This document shows positions 15,611 to 24,671 of a stretch of DNA of 64,000 nt, one piece after another. The position numbers and the translations under genes were made by a program. A model generated the notes under the pieces. The model did not search any database. It was given only the letters and a program-made list of their open reading frames with translations, and had not been told where the DNA came from. The number at the start of each line of letters is the position of its first letter. Positions within the stretch are counted from its first letter, which is position 1. This DNA is from Rudanella lutea DSM 19387 (lineage in GTDB: Bacteria > Bacteroidota > Bacteroidia > Cytophagales > Spirosomataceae), in assembly GCF_000383955.1 (NCBI RefSeq), contig NZ_KB913013.1, positions 849,694 to 913,693 of the forward strand. Direction: 5' to 3'.

Positions 15611-17243
15611 GCTACTGATACTTTGGTTTAGTTTGGTGATCGGGCTGGTGAGTGCGGGGGCTCAGGCTCAGACAGAGACCGGGCGGTACCTCGTCCTGCT
15701 TCGCGACAAGGCCAACTCGCCGTTTCGGACCACCCAACCGGAACAGTTTCTGTCGGCACGGGCAATTGCCCGGCGCGCGCGACAGGCAATTGCCGTAACG
15801 GAGCACGACCTCCCGGTGAACCCTGCCTACGTAGCCCAAATCCGGCAGGCGGGGGCCGAAGTGCTATACACATCGCGATGGCTCAATGCGGCCCTCATTC
15901 GTACGTCGGCGACCACCTTGCAGCGGGTGCTCGCCTTGCCATTTGTGAAGGGGCTTGAGTACGGGCAAACCATTGGCCGGGCGCGCATCGGAGCCTCTGA
16001 ACAAACCAGTGCCGCCGGAAAATTTGGGCAAGTCATGGCCGACCCCCTCCCCTACGGCTTCTCGTCGGCCCAACTAAACCAGCTGGGGCTTAACCAACTA
16101 CACGAACGCGGATTCCGGGGCGAAGGTCAACTCGTGGCCATTCTGGACTCTGGGTTTCCCAACGCCAACACGGTGTCGTACCTACGCCCCCTTGTTAGTG
16201 AAAACCGGATTGTAGCCACGTACGACTTTGTAGCTAACAACCGAAACGTGTACGACGACGACAGTCACGGGCTCAATGTACTCTCGATTATGGCCGCTAC
16301 GGCCGACAATCAGTTGTACGGCGGGGCCTTCAAAGCCAGCTACCTGCTGTTCCGCACCGAAAATGCCGCTACGGAGTCGCCCATTGAAGAAGCGTACTGG
16401 TTACTGGGTGCCGAAATGGCCGACAGCACCGGAGCCGATGTCATCAACTCGTCGCTTGGCTATACCGAGTTCGATCCTGATTTCAGCGCGGTCGATCATA
16501 CGTATAGCCAGATGGATGGCCGAACTACCCTCGTGAGCCGGGCTGCGCAATGGGCAGCGGAGTCGGGTATGGTGGTGGTGGTATCGGCGGGTAACGAAGG
16601 GGCAAGCCCGTGGCGGTATATTTCGGCTCCGTCAGACGCGGTCGATGTACTGGCCGTAGCAGCCACCACTACAGGCGATGTGCGAGCTGCATTCAGCAGT
16701 TTTGGCCCTGCGCCCGACGGCCGGGTGAAGCCCGACGTAGCCGCTGTTGGGCAGGGTACCATTCTGGGCAACAGCAGCGGCCGGATTGTGAGTGGTTCGG
16801 GAACGTCGTTTTCGAGTCCGCTTATGGCCAGTTTTGTTACGACCCTCTGGCAGGCTTACCCCAAACTCACCGCCCGCGAGATTGTCGGTGTTGTTCGGCG
16901 GGCGGGGCATCAGGCCCTGAACCCCGATAGCCAACTCGGGTATGGCATTCCAAACTTTGAACGGGCATCGGCCCTGGCCGAGCGGCTTTCGTACACGTTG
17001 GCTTCACCCAACCCATTCACCGACGCCGACTTTGTGACGATTCCGTGGAGCGACACCCCGACCACCGAGCCTATTGACGCCCGCCTGACCGACCTGACGG
17101 GCCGGGTACTCTGGCAACAAACCCTCCCGGCCGAACGGACTCCGACGGTTTCGTTCCGGCAACTGGGCCTCCCGCCGGGTCTTTATTTGCTCACTTTGCA
17201 GAGTAACGGCACCCGCAAAACCGTCCGGCTTATGAAACGGTAA
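15597..17243 (+). CDS. T9SS-exported subtilisin-like serine protease (S8)
   Basis: A 548-residue protease. A signal peptide (residues 1-25, cleavage near AQAQ) and an N-terminal prosegment precede the S8 domain. The catalytic triad is Asp184 (AILDSGFPN), His224 (DDSHGLNV) and Ser404 (GSGTSFSSP), with the oxyanion Asn near AGNEG. Residues from about 470 form a type A T9SS sorting domain: SPNPFTDADF, LTDLTGRVLW, GLPPGLYLLTL, and a basic end RLMKR. It is secreted or anchored at the cell surface. It overlaps the lipoprotein gene and converges on a second S8 gene 21 nt away. Confidence 0.95.
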   Translation: METNKLLILWFSLVIGLVSAGAQAQTETGRYLVLLRDKANSPFRTTQPEQFLSARAIARRARQAIAVTEHDLPVNPAYVAQIRQAGAEVLYTSRWLNAALIRTSATTLQRVLALPFVKGLEYGQTIGRARIGASEQTSAAGKFGQVMADPLPYGFSSAQLNQLGLNQLHERGFRGEGQLVAILDSGFPNANTVSYLRPLVSENRIVATYDFVANNRNVYDDDSHGLNVLSIMAATADNQLYGGAFKASYLLFRTENAATESPIEEAYWLLGAEMADSTGADVINSSLGYTEFDPDFSAVDHTYSQMDGRTTLVSRAAQWAAESGMVVVVSAGNEGASPWRYISAPSDAVDVLAVAATTTGDVRAAFSSFGPAPDGRVKPDVAAVGQGTILGNSSGRIVSGSGTSFSSPLMASFVTTLWQAYPKLTAREIVGVVRRAGHQALNPDSQLGYGIPNFERASALAERLSYTLASPNPFTDADFVTIPWSDTPTTEPIDARLTDLTGRVLWQQTLPAERTPTVSFRQLGLPPGLYLLTLQSNGTRKTVRLMKR

Positions 17244-17264
17244 GGGTTTGTCTGTTGTCCTGTT

Positions 17265-18473
17265 TTATTCCCTGGCCATAGGATCGGGCTGCCCGTCGGG
17301 GTCACCCGAAACAGTGCCTTTCAGTGGCAATTTGCTGCCGCGTATGTACAGCAAACCAGCCACGTGCGGAGCAGCCATGGAGGTACCCGACAAGGTCGCG
17401 TATCGGCCATTTCGGTACGTCGATTGGATCCTAACCCCGTAGGCAGCCACATCGACCGAGGGGCCATAATTGGAAAATGCCGCAAAACGATCCTGCGCAT
17501 CCATGGCCGATACCGTAAACACATTAGGATGGTTGACGCGGGCAGGCGACTGCCCCTCAACCGATTCGCTCTCGTTACCAGCCGCAATGGCGAACAAAAT
17601 GCCCCGGTCGGCCGCCAGCCGGATGACCCGGTCGAGCGTGGGCGACTGCCCCTCCCCGCCCAAGCTCAGATTGACCACATCGCCCGGCTTGCCGGTGCGG
17701 TACACATGGTCGACGGCCGCGATGACGCCCGAAAGTCGCCCCTCCCCTAACTGATCAAGCACTTTAAGAGCCACCAATTGCGCCCCCGATGCCACGCCCG
17801 TTACGCCGATATTGTTGTTGAGCGCTCCAATAATACCCGCTACGTGGGTGCCGTGCCCGTTGTTGTCTTCGGCCTCGGTGGCAGCCGAGGTAGCCCCGCT
17901 CAAAAACGACCGACTGCGGCCGGTATCCACATTCAGGTCGGGATGATCGAGGTCTATACCGGTATCAATTACCCAGGCTGTGCGGCCCGTTTGGCGGTCG
18001 CCCCGGCCATAGCCCGTTTGTCGGATGTTCCAGCCGAGCGTAGTAGGGCTACTCACGTCAACACAGGCACACAACGAAACCGTCCGGTCGGGTTCAAGCA
18101 ATTTCACCGACGTGTCGCGCCAGAGTGCTTCGGCCTCAAAGGTGTCGAGGGTGGCAACAAACGTAATTTGGGCATCGGTTGCTGTCAATACATGAGCCTG
18201 AGGCTGACGTACCCGGTGATTTTGCAGGAAGGTTTCCACCAGCCGATCGGCCGCCGGGCTGGCCTGCCGGGCATTGGGAGCGTCTGGAATGTCTGCAAAC
18301 GTGGTGGTTACGATATACTGGCCGCTGATTGCCAGTCCATTGGAAGCCGAGGCTTTTACAAGGCAATCGGTATCGGGAGAGAGTGCACTGTTCAGGCGGT
18401 CAGATGACTGACAGGACATGGTAGCTACACTCAACAGAGTACAGCGAAGTAGTGAAAATGAAGCCAATCGCAT
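17265..18473 (-). CDS. Subtilisin-like serine protease (S8), non-T9SS
   Basis: A 402-residue subtilase. An N-terminal signal with Cys21 (ATMSCQSS) suggests a lipoprotein or simple export. An I9-type propeptide fills about residues 50-130. The catalytic triad is Asp170 (VIDTGIDLDH), His207 (GHGTHVAG) and Ser365 (LSGTSMAAPH). This is the classical proteinase-K-like order. There is no T9SS sorting domain; the protein ends soon after the catalytic domain. It converges with the T9SS subtilase at 15597, from which it clearly differs in sequence and motif details. Confidence 0.93.
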   Translation of the reverse strand: MRLASFSLLRCTLLSVATMSCQSSDRLNSALSPDTDCLVKASASNGLAISGQYIVTTTFADIPDAPNARQASPAADRLVETFLQNHRVRQPQAHVLTATDAQITFVATLDTFEAEALWRDTSVKLLEPDRTVSLCACVDVSSPTTLGWNIRQTGYGRGDRQTGRTAWVIDTGIDLDHPDLNVDTGRSRSFLSGATSAATEAEDNNGHGTHVAGIIGALNNNIGVTGVASGAQLVALKVLDQLGEGRLSGVIAAVDHVYRTGKPGDVVNLSLGGEGQSPTLDRVIRLAADRGILFAIAAGNESESVEGQSPARVNHPNVFTVSAMDAQDRFAAFSNYGPSVDVAAYGVRIQSTYRNGRYATLSGTSMAAPHVAGLLYIRGSKLPLKGTVSGDPDGQPDPMARE

Positions 18474-18650
18474 GGGGTTTTATAAGCACGGTGACGTGTA
18501 ACGTAGCGATTGCTTCATGTAGAAAGTGTATGTACAGATTTGGGAAGTTACCGACTATGTAACGCCGGGTTAACGGTAAAATTGCTACCTTACCACCGCC
18601 AGCATACAGTACTTGCCGGCATTACGTTAAAACAAAATCAAACACACCAG

Positions 18651-19076
18651 ATGACTGATCCATACAACCTGCAACGGTTCATCGACGCTCAGGAGGGCGT
18701 TTACGAACGAGCTCTTTTGGAAATCAGGAATGGCCGGAAACGATCCCATTGGATGTGGTTTATTTTCCCGCAACTGAAGGGCATCGGCTACAGCGAAACG
18801 GCCAAATTTTACGGTATCGCCGGCCTTGACGAAGCTACCCGTTATTTAGAAAATGAGCTATTGAGACGCAGACTGATCGAAATCTCAAGCGCCGTACTAT
18901 CCATACACGGAAAAACAGCCAACGAAATCTTTGACAGTCCCGATGATGCCAAGCTACGGTCATGCATGACGTTGTTCAGCATGACCAACAATACCGACGC
19001 TGTCTTTGAAGCTGTTCTGAATGCTTACTTCGATGGCCAAAAAGATCCCAAAACCCTCCGAATCATGGACACTTAA
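18651..19076 (+). CDS. DUF1810 family protein
   Basis: A 141-residue cytoplasmic protein that matches DUF1810: DPYNLQRFIDAQ at the N-terminus, SHWMWFIFPQLKGIG, and a C-terminal LRSCMTLF...VFEAVLNAYFDGQ. Length is normal. Function unknown; some members occur near NAD/ADP-ribose metabolism genes, but nothing here supports that. I used the ATG at 18651; the longer frame from 18510 adds 47 residues with no similarity to the family. It is followed 127 nt later by the carboxypeptidase gene on the same strand. Confidence 0.85.
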   Translation: MTDPYNLQRFIDAQEGVYERALLEIRNGRKRSHWMWFIFPQLKGIGYSETAKFYGIAGLDEATRYLENELLRRRLIEISSAVLSIHGKTANEIFDSPDDAKLRSCMTLFSMTNNTDAVFEAVLNAYFDGQKDPKTLRIMDT

Positions 19077-19203
19077 ACAGGGCACCGCCCTAAAAAAGTA
19101 CTTACAAAAAATAACCAGCTAATTGAGTTATAAATCTGAATATCAATACACAAATTACATTTTCATATATTGGCATAAAATTACCTATAATTCACCCTTG
19201 GCT

Positions 19204-21885
19204 ATGAAAAAACTATACACCTGTTTCTTCCTTAGCGTGGTCTTCCTGATGCCGATGTTACTATTTGCCCAAACGGGAAAATACCATCGAATTCGGGTTG
19301 CCATTGACCCCCAACGACTAGAATATCTGTTCAACCACGGGTTGGATGTAGACCATTTCAGCTACGAAAACAAGCGCGATTTCACGGCCGAAGTCTCCGA
19401 CGCCGACGTGGCCCTATTTCGGCGGGCAGGTGTCAAGGTTACCTACCTGGTTCGGGATCTTGAAAAAAATTACAGGGCTATCAACGCCCGCATCGACCGG
19501 GCAGCCGCCCAATCGGGCAAGGCGCGGGTCGCTGCGGTGAGTACACCGGTCAACTTCAGCCTCGGGTCATACGCCGGTTATTACGCCTATACCGAACTTC
19601 CCGCCATTCTGGATCGGATGCGGACTCTCTACCCTAACCTGATCTCGGTGCGGTCGAGTATTGGTAACTCGGTGCAGGGACGGCCGCTTTACATGGTGAA
19701 GATCAGCGACAACCCTGATGTAGACGAAAATGAGCCCGAACTACTTCTCAACGCACTACACCATGCTCGCGAACCCATGAGCCTAAGCCAGCTGATTTTT
19801 TTCATGTGGCATGTGCTCGAAAACTACAACAGCGATAAAGAGATCAGAACGCTGCTCAACAGCTCGGAGATTTACATTCTGCCCTGCGTAAACCCCGATG
19901 GGTATGTGCATAACCAAACCACCAACCCCAACGGGGGTGGCCTATGGCGCAAAAACCGACGTACCAATGCAGACGGCACTTTCGGCGTTGATCTCAACCG
20001 AAATTACTCGTACAACTACGCCCTCGACAATACCGGCTCATCGCCCACCCCGTCGTCGGACACCTACCGGGGCACGGGGGCGTTTTCAGAGCCCGAAACG
20101 GCAGCCCTGCGGGCGTTTTCTGCCAGTCGGCAGTTCGTCACGGCGTTTAATTACCACTCGTACAGCAACGTCTGCATTTATCCGTTTGAAAGCCTCAACC
20201 CCAACAACAACGCCGAACTGAGCACATTCCGAAGTGCGGCTACCTACCTCACCGCCGACAACGGATTCAAAATTGGCAATGCCTACGAAACCGTAGGATA
20301 CAAGGCCAACGGTACCGCCCCCGACTGGGAGTTTGGTGAGCAGGTGGCTAAAAGCAAAATCTACGGATTCACCCCCGAAATCGGCTCGTCGACCGATGGC
20401 TTCTGGCCCGCTTCGTCGCGGATCATCCCGCTGAGCAATACCATGATTGAGATGAACCGCCGGATGCTGCGCATTTCTACGTACTACGGTCGGGCTACCG
20501 TCAGCGGCCCGCTTTCGATCACACAGCCCGGCGGTACGGCTGCCACCCTGGCTTACCAGTTTCAGAACTTCAGCATTAAGCCTGCCAGTTATACCGTGGC
20601 TACCACCAGTTTGAGCCCGGCCCTCGCCATCAGCAGCCCAAGCCGTACCTTCAGCGGGCAGGCCATGCTCCAGAGTAGTCCCGGCTCGCTCAGCTTCACG
20701 GTTGACGCCAGCACACCGACTGGCACCCTATTGCCTTTTGAGATTGCAGTCGATAACGGGTTGTCGGTCATTCGAGATACGGTGACGCTAACGTTTAGCC
20801 CCTCGTGTGGTACCCCCTCCGCGCTGACGGCGTCACCCATTACAGAAACGAGCGCTACGCTGGGCTGGCTACCTGTGTCCGGGGCAACCAGTTATGCCGT
20901 GTCTGTAAAACCTAAGAGCACCACGGCCTGGCCCGCCGATGTGCTCGTTTCGACAAACTCGTATGCCGTAACAGGCCTCATCAACGGCACCGATTACGAT
21001 TGGCGGGTAAAGCCAACATGCGGCACCTACGCCGTAGCATCGTTTAAAACCCTCCTCCAAACCTGCTTCCGCGAGACGGGTGGGCAGGTGGTATTTGAAG
21101 CCGAAAACTACCGAACTGCCGTGGCAGGCACCGGAGCCGCAGCCGGTCGGGTCTGGTCACCCCTGAGTAGCAGCACGGCATCGGGCGGGCAGGCCATGTC
21201 GGCATCGGGAACGGGGCTTAATTTGCAGAACAATTTGGTTGGGCCACGGCTCGATTATGCGATCAACTTCACCACCGCAGGTACGTATTATGTGTGGGTG
21301 CGCATGGCAGCCGGGCCCAGTACCACCAGCGACGATTCGTTTCACCTCGGCCTGAACGGCACGGCTGTTACCCTGAGCCCCAGCACAAGCAATTACAACA
21401 ACGGCAGCACAGCCTGGACCTGGCTCAAAGCGGCCGGCTCGACCGCATTCCGAATCGTGATTTCTACGCCCGGTTCGTACACGTTTAACCTCTGGATGCG
21501 CGAAGATGGCGTCCGAATAGACAAGTTTGTGCTTACCACCAGTGCTACCTACACGCCAACCGGCACCGGCCCCGCCATGAGCAGCTCCTGCAATAGTCCG
21601 TTGCCCGCATCGAGTCGCTTGAGTGCTTCGGTAGACGAGACCGAGCTGGACGTAATTGCCTATCCCAATCCGTTTGACGACAATATCACGGTAAAACTAA
21701 GCCCGAACGGCCAGGATAGTGAGGGGCGACTGATCGGAGCCGACGGGCGGAGCTACCTCCAGTTTACCATACCGGGAACCGAGTCGGAACGGATACTTGG
21801 AACCCGCAACCTTCCGGCCGGGGCGTATTTCATCGAAATCATCCAGCAGAATCGGCGCCGGGTAGTGCCCGTTCGGAAATTGTAA
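19204..21885 (+). CDS. T9SS-exported M14 zinc carboxypeptidase
   Basis: An 893-residue secreted peptidase. After the signal peptide (MKKLYTCFF..., cleavage near LFAQ) come a short propeptide and the M14 domain, with zinc ligands in HHAREP (HxxE) and the third His in FNYHSYSN, and the catalytic Glu in GFTPEIGSS. Later modules are a linker of beta strands, a fibronectin type III domain (PSALTASPITETSATLGW), a beta-sandwich domain resembling carbohydrate-binding/GH115-type C-terminal domains (VFEAENYR...YYVWVRM), and a type A T9SS sorting domain (VIAYPNPFDDN to RRVVPVRKL). The ATG at 19204 begins the signal peptide. Confidence 0.93.
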   Translation: MKKLYTCFFLSVVFLMPMLLFAQTGKYHRIRVAIDPQRLEYLFNHGLDVDHFSYENKRDFTAEVSDADVALFRRAGVKVTYLVRDLEKNYRAINARIDRAAAQSGKARVAAVSTPVNFSLGSYAGYYAYTELPAILDRMRTLYPNLISVRSSIGNSVQGRPLYMVKISDNPDVDENEPELLLNALHHAREPMSLSQLIFFMWHVLENYNSDKEIRTLLNSSEIYILPCVNPDGYVHNQTTNPNGGGLWRKNRRTNADGTFGVDLNRNYSYNYALDNTGSSPTPSSDTYRGTGAFSEPETAALRAFSASRQFVTAFNYHSYSNVCIYPFESLNPNNNAELSTFRSAATYLTADNGFKIGNAYETVGYKANGTAPDWEFGEQVAKSKIYGFTPEIGSSTDGFWPASSRIIPLSNTMIEMNRRMLRISTYYGRATVSGPLSITQPGGTAATLAYQFQNFSIKPASYTVATTSLSPALAISSPSRTFSGQAMLQSSPGSLSFTVDASTPTGTLLPFEIAVDNGLSVIRDTVTLTFSPSCGTPSALTASPITETSATLGWLPVSGATSYAVSVKPKSTTAWPADVLVSTNSYAVTGLINGTDYDWRVKPTCGTYAVASFKTLLQTCFRETGGQVVFEAENYRTAVAGTGAAAGRVWSPLSSSTASGGQAMSASGTGLNLQNNLVGPRLDYAINFTTAGTYYVWVRMAAGPSTTSDDSFHLGLNGTAVTLSPSTSNYNNGSTAWTWLKAAGSTAFRIVISTPGSYTFNLWMREDGVRIDKFVLTTSATYTPTGTGPAMSSSCNSPLPASSRLSASVDETELDVIAYPNPFDDNITVKLSPNGQDSEGRLIGADGRSYLQFTIPGTESERILGTRNLPAGAYFIEIIQQNRRRVVPVRKL

Positions 21886-21898
21886 GCCCGTATTGACC

Positions 21899-21948
21899 AA
21901 CACAAAGGCGGTCGGATGCCTGAGCAAGCATCCGACCGCCTTTGTGTT
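21899..21948. terminator. Bidirectional terminator, 21-bp perfect stem
   Basis: 21899-21919 pairs perfectly with 21928-21948 around an 8-nt loop; A/T-rich bases close the stem. It separates the convergent carboxypeptidase (plus) and sulfatase (minus) genes. Confidence 0.9.
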
Positions 21949-21960
21949 TATGCAATTAGT

Positions 21961-23361
21961 TTATTGTCGGGCCACACCGGCCGGGCGTTGCCAGGGCACG
22001 GACCCGCCCCGTCGGATATGCTCCATTAGCTGCCGGGTTAGCTGTTCGCGCATAGGCCGGTCGGTATCGGCCAAATTGGTCTTCTCGTACGGATCAGCGC
22101 GGAGGTTGTACAACTCGTACGGGGCAAAGGGCGTGGGTTGCAGCAACTTGAAATCGCCCTGCCGCACGGCATGAATCTGCAATCCTTTGTAGGTATCATG
22201 CCCCTCACGACGAACAAAATAAAGTGGCCTTTGCCGATCGCCTAACGTATCTTTTCCGGTAATAAGCCCAGCAAACGACTGCCCCTGAATGCCTGTTGGC
22301 ACGGGCGCTCCTGCCAACTGAAGCAGTGTTGGCATCCAGTCCATCAGCAGCAATGGCCGATCAGATTCGGTGCGGGGCCGAATACCAGCTGGCCAGCGTA
22401 CCCCGGCCGCAATGCGCAGACCGCCCTCGTACATCGTGCCCTTGACACCCCGGTACCCGCCGACGTTGGCTTTGCCTGGCCCCCAGCCGCCATTGTCACT
22501 CGTAAACACGACCAAGGTATTCCGGTCTTGCCCATTGGCCCGCAGAGCAGCCAATACCCGCCCGACGTTTGCATCCAGATGTTCAATCAGGGCCACCAGT
22601 TTCGCCCGGGTGGGGTCGATACCGGGACGCGTACGGGTCACACGATCCAGATCGGCCGCCGGCGGTTGTAGCGGATCGTGCGGGGCGTTGTAAGAGAGGT
22701 ACAGAAAAAAAGGAGGGTCATTGGCCCGCCGACGCTGCCGAACCTGTCCGTTCAGATAGGTAATAGCCGCATTGGTAAACACATCGGTTGCATGACCGGG
22801 TGGGTTAATCACCTCCCGGTTGTGGCGCATGAAGTTTTGGCCATTCCGTTTTTTCTCAACGTAATTATCCATCATATCGCCCAGAAACCCGTAAAACTCG
22901 CGGAAGCCACGCCGGTTGGGGTGGTTTTCAGGCTCCAGCCCCAGGTGCCATTTGCCAACCAGAGCGGTGTGGTAACCTTGTTCGGCCAGATAATCGGGTA
23001 GCAGCCGGCCGGGGGCCAGATACCCCCAACTGTTTGTGGTATCGTCGCGGATAACGCCCGGCACGCCCATTCGCTCCGGGTACCGGCCCGACAGCAAAGC
23101 CGCCCGCGACGGCGAACAAACCGGGCTGTTGGCGTAAAAGCTCGTGAACCGCATTCCTCCGCGAATAAGGCTATCAATATGCGGAGTCTTTACATCGTTG
23201 GCCCCGTAACACGATAGGTCACCAAAACCCAGGTCATCGACCAGAATAAACAGGATGTTTGGGCGGAGCGATCGGGGTTTAGGGCGCGATTGGGTCTGAA
23301 AAGCGGTCAAACCTATCCAGCCGCTACAAAACAGAATGGAGAGAAGGAATCGGGTACGCAT
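21961..23361 (-). CDS. Secreted sulfatase (arylsulfatase type)
   Basis: A 467-residue S1-type sulfatase. A signal peptide (residues 1-21) is followed by RPNILFILVDDLGFGD, which supplies metal-binding Asp residues, and by the formylglycine motif CSPSR (Cys82), which needs an anaerobic or aerobic maturase not seen here. The later GKWHLG and FTSDNGGW blocks complete the active site. It probably desulfates a polysaccharide in the periplasm or outside. The ATG at 23361 is used because it begins the signal peptide; a longer frame to 23424 would start inside the terminator of the next gene. Confidence 0.93.
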   Translation of the reverse strand: MRTRFLLSILFCSGWIGLTAFQTQSRPKPRSLRPNILFILVDDLGFGDLSCYGANDVKTPHIDSLIRGGMRFTSFYANSPVCSPSRAALLSGRYPERMGVPGVIRDDTTNSWGYLAPGRLLPDYLAEQGYHTALVGKWHLGLEPENHPNRRGFREFYGFLGDMMDNYVEKKRNGQNFMRHNREVINPPGHATDVFTNAAITYLNGQVRQRRRANDPPFFLYLSYNAPHDPLQPPAADLDRVTRTRPGIDPTRAKLVALIEHLDANVGRVLAALRANGQDRNTLVVFTSDNGGWGPGKANVGGYRGVKGTMYEGGLRIAAGVRWPAGIRPRTESDRPLLLMDWMPTLLQLAGAPVPTGIQGQSFAGLITGKDTLGDRQRPLYFVRREGHDTYKGLQIHAVRQGDFKLLQPTPFAPYELYNLRADPYEKTNLADTDRPMREQLTRQLMEHIRRGGSVPWQRPAGVARQ

Positions 23362-23388
23362 GGACGAGTTAGTTACCCCAAAACTAAA

Positions 23389-23418
23389 AAGGGACAGCGC
23401 AATGATACGCTGTCCCTT
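23389..23418 (-). terminator. Terminator after the 23477 gene
   Basis: An 11-bp perfect stem (23389-23399 with 23408-23418) is followed on the minus strand by a T-run. It ends the transcript of the small secreted protein gene before the sulfatase gene. Confidence 0.85.
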
Positions 23419-23476
23419 CGGCAAATCTATGAACAGTTCAGGCGTTTACGTCCTAAACAGGGTATGCTAGCCCGGT

Positions 23477-23920
23477 TTAATTTCCAGTTGGCACTTCGCT
23501 CTCTTCGGCCGGGACAATCGCTATGGGCTTAGCTGGCTTGCGCGATTCTTTATTGGCCACCTGAGGGCGCGGGTTTTTGTAGTTGTATCCCGCTACCATC
23601 TCCGGGTTGGTATTCCGGTTCCGGCGGGGCGTAAAGGTGAGCCGGGTTGCCCCCTGCTCGGTATTGGCCGACCGTTTGTAGTCGCCCATTCGTACCTGAC
23701 GCCGTTCCTGACGACCCAGGGTAATTTCCGACTCCCACGCCTTGGCTGCGGCCGCTTTGTTCGGATGTTTATAGTTTCGAGTGGAGTACGTCGGATCATT
23801 TTGCAGTTTGGTCTCCTGCTGAGCAAAAGCTGTTGAGAGAAAAACCGCGCCGAGGAAAAACGATCCCACCGCACGCCAAACGAAGGTCCGGAGGGTTGCC
23901 TCTTTCGTTTGACTATTCAT
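23477..23920 (-). CDS. Small secreted protein of unknown function
   Basis: A 147-residue protein that starts at the ATG at 23920. A signal peptide (FVWRAVGSFFLGAVFLSTAFAQ, split for description; cleavage after FAQ) is followed by a basic, strand-poor mature chain with NYKHPNKAAAAKAWES and GYNYKNPRP. The charged, low-hydrophobicity composition suggests a disordered or small-fold periplasmic protein. No family was recognised. It is monocistronic, with its own terminator, and diverges from nothing close. Confidence 0.65.
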   Translation of the reverse strand: MNSQTKEATLRTFVWRAVGSFFLGAVFLSTAFAQQETKLQNDPTYSTRNYKHPNKAAAAKAWESEITLGRQERRQVRMGDYKRSANTEQGATRLTFTPRRNRNTNPEMVAGYNYKNPRPQVANKESRKPAKPIAIVPAEESEVPTGN

Positions 23921-24024
23921 GTTCCTGTGGTTTTGTTGTACATGCCCTTTCGAGCGTTTACACAATTATAACCACCAAAAACATAACTATTCTTTTAGTT
24001 AGCAGGTATTTTTTCTATTTCCTT

Positions 24025-24603
24025 TTAAAAACACAGCAAAACCTTCGTCTTTTTGACCATTCTCTCTATTGACTCTTCGGTAGTATAACGAATGATATCT
24101 TGTAAATCTACCCAACATATAGCTTTTGTTTCGCCTGACTGCACGAAGGGTTCCAACGGATTTGCCCGGAACAAAAACCGAATATCGTAGTGAAAATGAG
24201 CCGGTTCTGTGCCACGTGCTGGTATCAGATGGACATCGACATCGAAAATTTCCGGTGTGTCATCGGCCGAACCGAGAGCCGTCAGCTGAGTCAGGCCGGT
24301 TTCTTCCTGAGCCTCCTGCCGGGCCACGGCCAGAATATCGGGGTTACCATCAGCATGCCCGCCCGGCTGAAACCAGCGATCGAGTTTCCGGTGATGAATC
24401 AAGACCACCTGCGTTCGATCGGGCTGGGTCGGGTTTTGGGCCACAATCCAGGCCGACCCCGTAACGTGCCCTACCGAAAGTGATCGCTCAAAACAATCGG
24501 GGTTTTCCTCAACAAAAGCAATGGTGTTGAGCCACATAGTTCGTTCGTGCGGGTCGGTTGGCTGATACCGGCGCAGCTGGGTAAGCAATGGTTGACGGTG
24601 CAT
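24025..24603 (-). CDS. Nudix hydrolase
   Basis: A 192-residue Nudix protein. The Nudix box is visible as GGHADGNPDILAVARQEAQEETGL (split for description; GX5EX7REUXEEXGU pattern with REAQEETGL near its end). An N-terminal helical stretch of about 50 residues precedes it. The substrate is a nucleoside-diphosphate derivative that cannot be named from the sequence. The start is the ATG at 24601-24603. It diverges from the DUF2911 gene with about 70 nt between starts. Confidence 0.88.
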   Translation of the reverse strand: MHRQPLLTQLRRYQPTDPHERTMWLNTIAFVEENPDCFERSLSVGHVTGSAWIVAQNPTQPDRTQVVLIHHRKLDRWFQPGGHADGNPDILAVARQEAQEETGLTQLTALGSADDTPEIFDVDVHLIPARGTEPAHFHYDIRFLFRANPLEPFVQSGETKAICWVDLQDIIRYTTEESIERMVKKTKVLLCF

Positions 24604-24671
24604 TGTCACAGTTATAGAAAAAAAATGCAATTTCGCGCCGTAATTGGCTTATCCAAAACGTGTTTAACATC

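Noticed and set aside
23422-23429. TAGATTTG on the minus strand as a promoter for the sulfatase gene
   Set aside because: It lies upstream of a strong terminator hairpin that would stop any transcript before the gene, and no -33 element is visible.
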